DNA of 64,000 bases from Ampullaceana balthica (taxonomy: Eukaryota > Mollusca > Gastropoda > Lymnaeidae), in NCBI GenBank assembly GCA_944989445.1, contig CALYLW010000565.1:389470-453469 (forward strand). The letters are read 5' to 3'. Positions within the stretch are counted from its first letter, which is position 1, and each line of letters starts with the position of its first letter. This document shows, one piece after another, positions 9,836-19,664 of the stretch. A program made the position numbers and the translations under genes. Below the pieces are notes generated by a model. That model ran no database searches. It was not told where the DNA came from and saw nothing but the letters and a program-made list of their open reading frames with translations.

Positions 9836-11136
9836 TATAAAGGACGTCACCGCGATAAGTTTGTAATAAAATAAATGAAATTGTTTCTTTTCTTCATGTG
9901 AATGGGTAAATCCGATTTTTTAAAATTGAAAATAATTTGGAGGGGGGGGGGCGCTTTAATTGCTTTTTAAGCTCACCGATCAGATGATTTCAAATGGTTT
10001 TGTTTTTTGTGTGGTACATAGACATTAGATTTTTAGTTCTAAACTTGCTCTCCTTTTTATTTGAAAATCCTTTTCTTGTCATTAATACCAGCTTGAAAGG
10101 CGCCCCAGATTTTCTGGGATTCAAAACATTTGAAAATCAGAATTTGTTTGTAGTCCGTAAGATGAAACCAATGAGCAACACTAGGACAGTTAATTAGTTG
10201 TTGAAGATAATGGACTACAAAGCTCCCTGAGCATTCGAAAGGATGTAACCTCTGTTATAGAAAAAATCAAATTCGGTACATCGTGATTTGAACTATGGGG
10301 CATAAAGTTCATTGAGATTATTAATTTTTTTTTAAATGAAGAGAAGACACCGACGTACTTTGCCATTACATTAAACATTTTTATACACTGGATATATATA
10401 ATATTGCTAATAGATGAATGCAGGGTAACTTTGCATTCAGCTAGCCATAGGCATTCATATTTCCTTTACACTCCAGAGGTGTACGTTGACTGTCAGTGCT
10501 ATTACACGAATATCATCCATTATAAACTTGGGAAAGTGCACGGCCGTCAATCAATGAACTCCAGTGACGATATCGTTACACGACTCTATCAAAATAAGAG
10601 AAGTAACAGCAGTGTAGAGTGAACTACTAATATGCCGTTATAGAACCGCCTTGTGTGAAACTCGCTAGTAAAAATCGAAAGTCAGTTTTACATTTTGACG
10701 CTGTATTCTAACATTCCAATCTCTGTTCTTGGCCTGGGTGAAATAGGAAATGAACTCCCATTGAGTGACATAATTAATATCCAAATAACCTTTAGACATA
10801 AAGTATGTCATTTATGACCAGAAAATAGATGGGAAAAAACCAACTGAAAAAGTTATTGGAATTCAATAGATTACAAGTAATGTGTTTGTCGGACTATATT
10901 CAGAATGGTTTGCCTCTAGAGTAACTAGGGTTTGTGCGGCTAACCAAAGTTGATGTCTTCCTCTCTCCAGGATACCTCTGCATCCGGCCGATAAAAATTG
11001 TCAAGCAGAATGGTAGTTAGCCATGGTTCAATTGAAGTCTTTGGTTCAGGGGAGTACAAGATAGAGTAGAAAAATGATTATACGAGTATAAGTATTATTA
11101 AACTTATATAAATTTGTAGTATATTAGTATCAAACA
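9836..11136. other. AT-rich stretch without a recognised gene
   Basis: Short ORFs (for example at 10404-10622) show no recognisable domain. I see no element ends. Confidence 0.45.
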
Positions 11137-12345
11137 GGATGTCCACCACGGCTTCTCTCCATCATCGAGTCCTTCCACACCAATATGCACAGCACAGTGC
11201 TCTTCGATGGTGCCACCTCAGAACCCTTCCCAGTTTGTAGCGGAGTCAAACAGGGCTGTGTACTGGCTCCAACACTCTTTGGTATCTTTTTCTCGATGCT
11301 ATTGCGACATGCTTTCGAGGTCTGCTCCGAAGGGTGTGAACATTCATACCAGGACGGATGGAAACCTATATAATATCAGCCGGCTCCGTGGGAAGAGCAA
11401 ATTGGAAAATGTATTAATCAGAGAGTTGCTCTTCGCGGATGACGCAGCCCTTACCTCACATACAGAGGCAGGACTCCAACAGTTGGTCAATAAGTTCTCA
11501 GAGGCATGCAAGGATTTTGGTTTAACGATTAGCCTAAAAAAGACCAACATTATGAGACAAGGCACTGACCGCCTTCCAGCAATCTCAATAGAGGGAAACA
11601 CCTTGGACGTCGTCAATGATTTCACCTACCTTGGCAGTAATATCACAAGCACACTCTCCCTGGATAAGGAAATAGGAACCAGAATCGGCAAGGCCGCAGC
11701 ATTAATGGCTAGGCTGAATCAAAGAGTGTGGAACAATGCGCAGCTCACAGATAGGACGAAAATCACTGTGTACCTGGCCTGTGAGCTCAGCACACTCCTC
11801 TATGGCAGTGAGTGCTGGACGACCTACGCCAAGCAAACAAAGCAGCTCAACAGCTTCCTCTTACGATGATTGCGTAGGATTCTACGCATCAAGTGGCAGG
11901 ACAAGATCACCAATGTCGAGGTACTCAGAAGAAGCCATATGCTGAGTATGCACTCAATTCTGAGTGAGAGGCGCCTGCGGTGGTTAGGTCATGTCCGCAT
12001 GATGAGCTTGGAGCGCATTCCTAGAGCCTTGCTTTACGGTGAGCTGGCAACCGGTATGATAAAAAGAGGTCGTCCCTGCTTGCGCTTCAAGGACGTCTGC
12101 AAGAAAGCATGTCATTGGCACAGATAGACCATAAAACGTGGGAGACCATTGCCGAGGAGCGCACCTCCTGGCGGGCAAAAGTGCGTGAGGGCATTCATGT
12201 CGCGGAAGCATCCCTCATAGCTTTGATTGAAGAGAGAAGGGCCAGGAGAAAGGGCAGGGAGCAGAGGAGCAGGAGTACACGCCATCGTCCCATGAGGACG
12301 GACGGTTGCCAATCAGTATCACCTGTAAATTGCTAGAAAAATAAT
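11137..12345 (+). pseudogene. LINE (non-LTR retrotransposon) reverse transcriptase, 5'-truncated
   Basis: The reading starts inside the RT domain. GVKQGCVLAPTLF (about 11248-11286) is RT motif B. LLFADDAALTSH (about 11423-11460) carries the catalytic FADD box, intact, and SLKKTNIM is the following motif. The frame shifts at least twice: motif B lies in the 11185 frame and the FADD box in the 11207-11869 frame. The C-terminal RRLRWLGHVRMM and GRPCLRFKDVCKK segments lie in the 11870-12127 frame. The endonuclease and the front of RT are absent, typical of 5' truncation during target-primed reverse transcription. It belongs to the same broad family as the LINE at 12472-22036, but on the opposite strand. 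I do not assign a clade with confidence. Confidence 0.85.
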
Positions 12346-12471
12346 ATATAGTAGAAGAGTTAATCACCTATAGACAAACATAATGTTCTATGCACACATC
12401 AACACGGCTCTAGGAAAACAGATCATGTGAAACGCAATAAACTGTTTTAATATATGATCAGTCCTAAAGGC
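12346..12471. other. Spacer between two convergent LINE 3' ends
   Basis: The two LINE copies face each other with about 130 bp of AT-rich sequence between them. No long inverted repeat joins them here. Confidence 0.4.
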
Positions 12472-14518
12472 TTAGATAGTTGTTGGTTTCCTTATGTCTC
12501 GTAAGACGACAGGATTTTTCTGTGCTTCTGCTGTGGCTGTACAAGCCCACTCGAGAATGGCAGTCTTTGCTGCACTTCTGACACTGAAAGGTAGTATTTG
12601 TGTTTGTCTGATTTGTTCTCCTTTCCTCTTAAGGCGATTTACGTCTGCGACCTGTTGCAGGTTTCTTTCTCCTGCTTCTAGCCCGGCAGTCAACGCCTGT
12701 CTCCGTCAGTACCTGTCCCCAGCGAGTTCCTCCCAACTATTTATATCAATGTCAATAGCTTTGAGGTCTCTCTTGCAGACATCTTTGTAACGGATGTGAG
12801 GCCGGCCTTTAGTCCTCTTTCCTTTGGCTAGCTCAGAATAGAGGATGTCCTTTGGGATTCTGCAAACCTCCAATCTGCGCACATGTCCCAACCATCTGAG
12901 CCGACGCTGACGGAGAAGTGTTGTCATGCTTTGTATTTTTGCCTGTTGTAGCACCTTATTGTTGGTAACATGGTCCTGCCAGGCGATTCCCAGGATGCGC
13001 CGGGGACAGTGCATGTGGAAAGCACTTAATCTCCTTTCTTGTCTGGAGTATAGGGTCCAGGATTCACTGGCATAAAGGAGGGTGCTTAGCACACATCCAC
13101 GGTACACAGCAATTTTGGTTCTGATGGTCAGCTTTTTTGTTGTTCCAGACTCTTTTTGAGAGCCTGTCCAGAGTTGTGGAGGCCTTGTCGATCCTTATGT
13201 CTAGGTCGGGATCAAGGGTCAGGTTGTTCGTGATATTGGAGCCAAGGTATGTAAAGTGTTCCACGGCCTCAAGTTGGCAACCATTGATGGTGATGTTGGG
13301 TGGATCAGCATCCTGGGCCATCACGTTAGTCTTTTTGAGGCTGATGGTTAGGCCGAAGTCACTGGCGGCCTTGGCAAAGCGGTCCATTAGGCTTTGCAAA
13401 TGTGCTTCATTGTGAGTAGCTATGGCAGTATCTTCTGCAAAAAGCATGTCCCTAATGACTGTTTCTCGTATTTTCCTCTTTGACTTCAGCCTGGCCAGAT
13501 TGAATAGTTTACCATCAGAATGGGTATGTAGATAGATCCCCTCGGTTGAGGTTCCAAAGGGCGTGTCTCAACAGGCAGGCAAAAAAGAACCAAATAGTGT
13601 CGGGGCGAGTACACAGCCCTGTTTGACTCCACTGAGGATATCAAATGGAGGGGAAGTTGATCCGCCATACTGCACCATGCCTTTCATACCATCATGGAAT
13701 GACTGTATAATGTTAAGCAGTTTTGGTGGGCAGCCAACTTTTGCCAAGACTGTAAACTGCTGACCAGGTCAAAAGCCTTTGTTAAATCAATGAAATCCAG
13801 ATAGAGGGGCATGTGTTGCTCTCGGCACTTTTCTTGAAGTTGTGTTAGAGAAAAGATCATGTCGATTGTAGACATTTCTGCCCGGAAGCCGCACTGTGAT
13901 TCAGGATATACTCTCTAGTTGTTACAGTCGCTTCTGTCTCCTTTATTTTTATACAGCGTGATTATGTTGGCATTTCTCATATCCTCTGGTACTGCTCCTT
14001 CTTCCCAGCACTGGCAGTGGAGGCCATGCAGGTGTTCCAGCAATACACTACTGCCACACTTGATGATCTCTGGTGGGATTCCGTCCAGATCAGGGGCCTT
14101 GGCTATTGGTAATCGCCCAATAGCTTCTTTTAGTTCTGCCAGGGTGGGTATGTCGTCTAGTTCTGCCATGAGGGGGAGGCTTTGGATGGCATCGATGGCA
14201 TCTTGGGTTACGTGATTTTGTTGGGAGTAAAGTTCTGAATAGGGGTCCGCCAATCTGTCCATCTGTTTAACCTTGTCGCGGATTGTTTCTCCGGTTGAGG
14301 ACTTCCGTTGGACTATGAATTTCTTAGAAAGTCTCTTTTAATGCCGTTATACATCTCCCTCATATTACCGGTGTCGGCCGCTAGCTGAATGCTCTGACAG
14401 AGTTAGAGACCCAGTAGTAATTTGCGCATTGCCTAGCTAATCTCTGAACATTGCTCCTGGCTAATCCGTACGCCTGCAGTGTCTGTGGGTTTGGGGGGTG
14501 CTTGTATTTTTGGTGGGC
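12472..14518 (-). pseudogene. LINE, 3' part: reverse transcriptase and C-terminus (split by LTR element)
   Basis: Reading right to left: LPIAKAPDLDGIPPEIIK and ANIITLYKNKGDRSDCNN (RT fingers, 14262-13915); then LDFIDLTKAFDLV, motif A (13875-13684). Next comes LLFAEDTAIATHN in the 13447-13064 frame, then RRLRWLGHVRRLEVCRIPKD and GRPHIRYKDVCKRDLKAID (13107-12706). The last part hides a Cys/His motif, CQKCSKDCHSRVGLYSH, in a shifted frame near 12600. The catalytic box reads AED instead of ADD, and there are several frameshifts, so this copy is inactive. The 5' half continues at 20138-22036 beyond the LTR insertion; ACTTC at both junctions is the target duplication of that insertion. Confidence 0.9.
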
Positions 14519-14523
14519 ACTTC

Positions 14524-14991
14524 TGTCAGGGTATGAGAATCACTGCGAATGATTGTTGTGAGATTGTTGTGAGCCAGTGTGTGAGTCGGCTCAAGGCGTG
14601 CGCGACAAGAGTTCACTTGTGAATAAGGATGTTAATTGTATTCACCCGGTATGCAAGTTAGAGAGCCGTGTCGTGGATAAATAGGTGTGTGAGACAGAGA
14701 GACGTAGGAAGACTAACCAGTGCAGAGGTCCATAGCCCTTGTTAGGGCTAGACATTGAGTATAGAGCGTTGGCTCTGGATAGCTGTTGACACATCGAGGT
14801 GGCTCGAGTGTCCAGGGTATTAGGGACAGAGGGTCCATGTATGCACTTAAAGGGAGTGGTCATTGTTGAATGGCGTACGTCATGTACCTGAATCAGTGCT
14901 GTACATATATTGAGGAATAATAAAGGCTTGACGTATACGTGAACAAGAGTCGAGACTTAGTCTTCTTTTATCCAGAACCCAGAACGCAACA
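14524..14991 (+). repeat. 5' LTR
   Basis: Starts TGTCAGGGTATGAG and ends CAGAACGCAACA. AATAAA at 14919-14924 is the likely polyadenylation signal. A 73-codon reverse-strand ORF is present identically in both LTRs, but I see no reason to think it is expressed. Confidence 0.92.
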
Positions 14992-15069
14992 GTGGGGTCA
15001 CGTCCGAGGATTTTCTGGAGGCTCTTGTGGATGGTACGTCAAGTCACAGCATCGAAGTGAGACAGCGTC

Positions 15070-15414
15070 GACGGTCTTTTCAACGAGACATCCAGTGTCC
15101 AGGCCGTCGGATAGTTGGTGTCCAGAGTCCTGAGTGTGTCGGTCAATGATTGCCCGACAAAAAGTTATCCACCTTATCGTTCGCCTGAGTGTGACAGTGA
15201 ACGACTGCCAGACAACAAGGCATCCGCCTTACCGATCGAGTCAAGAGTCCCGAGGAGTGTGCCGGTGAACGGCTGTCCCGACAACAAGGCATCTGCCTCA
15301 TCGTCGTGTCCAGAGACCGGAGTGTGTCAGTGAACGATTATCCGAAAACAAGGCATCTGCCTCATCGTTGTGTCCAGAGACCGGAGTGTGTTCGTGAGAA
15401 CTATTGCTGGACAA
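15070..15414 (+). repeat. Leader tandem repeats of about 60-68 bp in the LTR element
   Basis: Between the primer-binding site and the first ORF a unit recurs four to five times, beginning near 15121, 15181, 15241, 15309 and 15373. Shared cores are GAGTGTGTCAGTGAACGA and ACAACAAGGCATCTGCCTCA. It lies where packaging or translation-control signals usually sit in LTR elements, so the repeats may be functional RNA structure; that is inference. Confidence 0.75.
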
Positions 15415-15581
15415 TATTAATGGTGCTACCCGGAGAACTTTGTTAAGTAGCATTCTAAGAACACCTAATTTGTGTATGTGTATGTAATTCCGTAAATACA
15501 GGCAAGTAATCATTTACAATTACTAAATTTTTTTATATTTTTTTTTGTTTCCTTCCATGTACATTGTAATTATAAGGTAAA

Positions 15582-16067
15582 ATGGAATTTAAAGATACAC
15601 AAGAATTTAGGTTTAAGATTATAGATACCCTAAGAAGCTGGGGCAAAAAACTGGGATTGAAGGGGGAGGAACTGAATATATTTGTAAGATATAAGTTTGA
15701 AGAACATAATCGGGAAGAAAAATTAGAGGAACAGAGACAGTGACAGGAAGAATGTAAAGAGAAAAGGAGAAAACACGAAGATAAATTTAGACAGTGGCAG
15801 GTAGAAGATGAAGAGAAACAGAGAAAACATGAAGAGATAATGAGAAAAATAGAGACAAAAAGACAGAGAAGGGCTATAAAGGAGACAGAAAACTATGACA
15901 GTGAAGTTATTAACTGTGAGGAAGAACTCTATGGAATAGCCAGTATATATTGCGAAGATCCATATCTAACGGAAGAGGTTTATAGGGTGGCGGACCCATC
16001 AGCTGGCCAGTTTAAATATTATAGACATGAGAATCCCGAAGAAACCGGTCAATATCGTAAGGTATGA
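15582..16067 (+). pseudogene. gag-like N-terminal ORF with one in-frame TGA
   Basis: ATG at 15582 opens a frame reading MEFKDTQEFRFKI, then SWGKKLGLKGEELNIFVRYK. It is followed by a run of charged helix (EEHNREEKLEEQRQ). That layout is common at the start of gag in Gypsy-type elements of molluscs and other invertebrates (from memory, not searched). TGA at 15741-15743 interrupts it after 53 codons; the same frame then stays open to 16067. A CGA-to-TGA change would explain the stop, but TGA-CAG read-through cannot be excluded. Its 3' end overlaps the next open frame (open from 15970) in the +1 register, which could reflect frameshifting or an old indel. Confidence 0.6.
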
Positions 16068-17628
16068 AAAGGAAAACATGATCCAGGGTGATCACAAGCC
16101 CAAGAGTAAGAAAGTTACTGAAGTTCATGAGAATTCCCCTAAGAACAAAAGACAATATATAAAGAAATATGAAGAATATGACAAAAAAGAAATGGAAATT
16201 AGTTTCCTTAAAAACCGTAACGCCGAAGATAAAAAAGAAATAGATTGGTTAAACTTTGAATTGGCAGACAACCTGAGCCTTGTAGACAGGCTAAAAGCCG
16301 CATTGTTCAACAAAGATAAGGAAATAGCGGAACACACAGATACAGTAAATGAATTACAATCAACAGTACGTAGCGTTCAAAACAGACTTAAAGAACTAGA
16401 AAAAGAAGACGTGGAACACAAATTAAAAATAGAGAAAACTGAAGCTGAGTCAATTGAAGTAAGAATGAAAATTGCCGAACGAGAAAGTCAGTTGGTTGAA
16501 AAAGAGGAATTATTGGGAAAAGTAGAAAGAGAGCTAAACGACAAAGTGGAGTTATTAGACAAATTAAAGAGTGACCACAAAACAAAAGTAGATGAAAAAG
16601 AAGTCGAGCTATTGAGTTTAAACATGAAAATAGACTCAATGGAGAGAGATTTTCCCAGATTATTAGAAATACTCAAGGTGAAAGAGGGCATACTAGCAGA
16701 GATGGAGATAAATGTAAACAAGGCAAACCAACATATAACAGAGTTGAAGAAGTCTGGGGTTGAAAAAGATGAAATATTAGAAAAATTACAGAGGGAAATA
16801 AAAGAAAAAGAGAGAAAAAACATAGAAAGGGAGAGAAACCTAATGATTACACACGACAATCTGAGTAAGAGTTTAGCAGACAAAGATGATTTATTAGAAG
16901 AATTGAAGAGAGAGCACAAAATAAAAATGAATGAATCTGAAGTTAAGTCCATGAACATGAAAATGAAAAGTACCGAAATGGATGAAGTGTATTCTAATTT
17001 GATAAAAATATTCAAGGGGAAAGATGAAAAACTAGCAGAGATGGAAATAAACTTAATAATTGCAAACCAAAATATAACAGGGCTGAATAAGACGCTGGAT
17101 GATAAAGACGAACTTATGGAGAAATTACAGAGGGAGCTAAAGGAAAGAGAGATAGAAAACAAAAATGTTAAAGAAAGACTGGCTCAGAAAGAAGAGGAGA
17201 TTGGGGAGTTAAACCGAAACGTAAAATCTAAAGAGGAGGACGTTAATGAAATGTGGAGAATTGTTATAGAAAAAGAAGAAATCAATTATGATTTAAGTCT
17301 GAAGTTGGTGGCCAAAGAGAATGAAATGTTGATTTTAAAAGAAATCCTGATAGAGAAGGAACTTGCAGTTCAAAATCGACAAATAGACCACAATAAAAGT
17401 GAGATTAGATATTTGGTGAATCCCACTGAAGACCAGATCGTTTTAGTAGGATCAGAGACAAAAGATGATGTAACTCAAATGAATAAAGACGAAATAGCTG
17501 TTACAAATGGAAAGACAGAACAGAGAAGAGACACACAAGGGGAGACAGCTACGCTAGTGAAAATGGATGAATATAATGAAGGAAAAACTGAGTGTGCTAC
17601 AAAAGAGATAGAAAAGAGGACGCAATAA
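16027..17628 (+). CDS. 533-aa coiled-coil protein carried by the LTR element
   Basis: One uninterrupted ORF, extremely rich in Glu, Lys, Leu and Ile with almost no Gly or Pro after residue 50, as expected of a long coiled coil (about residues 45-450). An internal duplication is visible: about residues 180-263 and 294-379 share KLKSDHK/ELKREHK, LAEMEINVNKANQHIT/LAEMEINLIIANQNIT and EKLQREIKEKE/EKLQRELKERE, a period of about 114 codons. No nucleocapsid zinc knuckle, protease or polymerase motif is present. The start is the first ATG of the frame, which opens at 15970, overlapping the gag-like ORF. The last codons and the stop lie in a LINE-tail fragment (17616-17672), so the natural C-terminus may be lost. 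It could be an expanded gag coiled coil or a captured host coiled-coil gene; sequence alone does not decide. Confidence 0.6.
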   Translation: MRIPKKPVNIVRYEKENMIQGDHKPKSKKVTEVHENSPKNKRQYIKKYEEYDKKEMEISFLKNRNAEDKKEIDWLNFELADNLSLVDRLKAALFNKDKEIAEHTDTVNELQSTVRSVQNRLKELEKEDVEHKLKIEKTEAESIEVRMKIAERESQLVEKEELLGKVERELNDKVELLDKLKSDHKTKVDEKEVELLSLNMKIDSMERDFPRLLEILKVKEGILAEMEINVNKANQHITELKKSGVEKDEILEKLQREIKEKERKNIERERNLMITHDNLSKSLADKDDLLEELKREHKIKMNESEVKSMNMKMKSTEMDEVYSNLIKIFKGKDEKLAEMEINLIIANQNITGLNKTLDDKDELMEKLQRELKEREIENKNVKERLAQKEEEIGELNRNVKSKEEDVNEMWRIVIEKEEINYDLSLKLVAKENEMLILKEILIEKELAVQNRQIDHNKSEIRYLVNPTEDQIVLVGSETKDDVTQMNKDEIAVTNGKTEQRRDTQGETATLVKMDEYNEGKTECATKEIEKRTQ

Positions 17629-17672
17629 TCTTCTGTATAGAAGGAGCGTCTGTAAACAGATAAGATAAAAGA
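17616..17672 (+). mobile_element. LINE/SINE 3'-tail fragment with conserved hairpin
   Basis: GGACGCAATAATCTTCTGTA followed by TAGAAGGAGCGTCTGTAAAC and AGATAAGATAA matches the 3' end of the LINEs at 23165-23218 and 25258-25320. It is the shortest kind of 5'-truncated insertion. The TAA inside GACGCAATAA is the stop codon of the 533-codon ORF. Confidence 0.75.
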
Positions 17673-17784
17673 GCACACATAAGGACGAAAAGGGGGAAAA
17701 TAATAGTCTGATGCTAGAAGAAAAACAAAATGAGAACCGCTGCAGTGGTTTCACAGAAAAAACTGAGGTTGGCTCGACGGGCCA

Positions 17785-18291
17785 TTGTTTGATTTGAGGG
17801 ACAAAGGTTATGACCACAGCACGGGAAACGTTTCTCGTGACAGAGTCTGCACGAAGTTACGCAGGGACATTGAGCTTGACAAAATGACTACAGGACTGAG
17901 GAGAAATCAAACCATGACCGACAAGGACTCGCAGGACAGGCTTACAAAGAAAGATAACGGCATCGCTGGTCCGTTAGGAGTAATGTTTTTGTTGATAGCT
18001 GGAGTCCTGGGGACAACAGTGAGTCGTTGGGGCGAAAGTGGCGCGTTCGCAGGGGTATTCATAGACACAAGGGGGACCGTGAGGGGTCAAGAAGGAAAAT
18101 TCAAAGGCCAGGGTTATTATGACACTAGCTGCGGTATAGTTATACCCACGTGGGAAGTGCCGCGTAGGCATGACTTAGAACACATCAGCCTGTATAACGG
18201 AAACCAGGGTCGTTTGTTATTTAGGATTGGGGACATACGTAATATCCCACCCCCAAATACAATGGCTATGATTTTTTTTTCAATGTTATGA
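17785..18291 (+). CDS. 168-aa ORF with one hydrophobic segment, envelope-like position
   Basis: The ORF lies downstream of the coiled-coil ORF, where some LTR elements carry an envelope-like gene. Residues about 59-79 (IAGPLGVMFLLIAGVLGTTV) form one strong membrane-spanning or signal-anchor segment, preceded by a basic, polar 58-residue stretch. The rest (about 80-150) holds FAGVFIDTRGTVRGQEGKF and YYDTSCGIVIPTW, which I do not recognise. It is short compared with any known envelope protein and lacks a second membrane segment, so at most it is a remnant. The ATG at 17785 is the first in frame. Confidence 0.4.
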   Translation: MFDLRDKGYDHSTGNVSRDRVCTKLRRDIELDKMTTGLRRNQTMTDKDSQDRLTKKDNGIAGPLGVMFLLIAGVLGTTVSRWGESGAFAGVFIDTRGTVRGQEGKFKGQGYYDTSCGIVIPTWEVPRRHDLEHISLYNGNQGRLLFRIGDIRNIPPPNTMAMIFFSML

Positions 18292-19664
18292 AATTTTTGG
18301 CCTGTGTATTGATGTATATGAATATGATGATATTTGTTATGATGATGATGTGGGTTGTGTTAACTCTGATAAATGTTGAATTGTGAGGTTGAACTTGTGC
18401 GGTCTGGGTGACCTCATGCCATTTTTTACTATGTATTGATCAGATAACCTTGTTGCCAGTAGTATACTGGGTAGTTTTTTCGGACGAGTTTCGAGGTTCA
18501 TGGCCATTGGGTTAATGATATGTTCTGTTGAAGATAACGTCATCAGTTTGATGATGAAGGGAATTTTGTTGATAGTTATTAGGAATATTATTCATGATTA
18601 TGATATTGATTATGCATTGACTATTTATGATGATGAAGATGCTTTGAGAATTTTTGTGATGAATATTATGATGAATTATGTTGATTACGACTACTATATG
18701 CACATGATTGTTATATAATTGATTGTAATGGGTTAAATACAATCAGGCTGAAATGTCTATAGTTTGGATAAGTAGTTATCCCTATAACATTATCTCATGC
18801 TGGAGCTAATCCTGGAATAAATATCTTAAGGCATAAAACATATATATATGAGGAACCAGTAGAGTCAGTTGGTAAATATAAAACAATCTAGCGTAAAAAT
18901 GGTCAATGGTTGGGTAATAAATATGTTGTAGTGCTATGACCAGGAGTAGATTGATGGTTGGTTCTTTGAGAATTAAGATAATGTACGAGTAGTCAAGAAG
19001 TAGGAAGTCAGACCTGTATGGCATGGGAGATAGGCTCCCTCTGTTATATAATTAACTACGTCCTGTGCGGCAGGAGTATTGGGCAGTTTTTGTTTATCAA
19101 TTAACCAAGTTCCTGTGTGGCAGGAGCGATGGGCTGTATTTATATACATAGATTTAGAATTGTGCCTATGGAGGGATAAGAGAGCTTAATAACACAGGTG
19201 TTATTTTAAAAAAAATGTAATTAAGTGAGCAGTGATTGCTCCGTAAAATGCCACATGATGTGGACACGTTCTTATGTGCTAGAAAGTTTCTTGTGTCGTT
19301 TTTTCCAAGATTGTAAATTGTGTATTTATAGATAGATTAATTATTATTGATAATGAGATGCATTAAGACTTCACATGTATATATTATTTTTCATTGCATT
19401 GATGTATATATAGAATATGTAATCCATGTGTGGTAGTAGGACGGCTGTCCTTCTCGAATGACTTTGCGGGTTATTGGAGTCGTATACAAGTACGACCAAA
19501 TTGATTTCTTTTCCTCTGTGTTGTATATACTAAATTATTTTTAAAGATATTAATTCATGATGTATTATATTAATGTATTTATAATGTGCAGTGATTCCAT
19601 GCCCTGTCTTTGTTGTATTGTGAGATTCTACTCGTAAGTAGAATCTAACGGAAGAGGGGGGATA
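18292..19664 (+). other. 3' non-coding part of the LTR element
   Basis: AT-rich, with many GATGAT-type runs at 18330-18700. A short direct repeat around CCTGTGCGGCAGGAG/CCTGTGTGGCAGGAG lies near 19060 and 19112. It ends in the purine tract GGAAGAGGGGGGA (19650-19662) that primes plus-strand synthesis. No ORF of interest: the pol gene would be expected upstream of here but is absent. Confidence 0.6.

Noticed and set aside
12346..12471. Palindrome between the convergent LINEs
   Set aside because: The two 3' ends are related at protein level only; no long paired arms are visible at the junction.
14642..14863. 73-codon ORF identical in both LTRs
   Set aside because: Identity only reflects the identical LTRs; the reverse orientation and lack of a domain give no reason to call it coding.
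16488..17162. 224-codon reverse-strand ORF
   Set aside because: It is the shadow of the coiled-coil ORF on the other strand, Ser/Phe/Leu-rich as expected for the complement of Lys/Glu codons.
18500..18742. Asp/Met- and Ile/His-rich ORFs on both strands
   Set aside because: Low-complexity GATGAT sequence in the 3' part of the LTR element.
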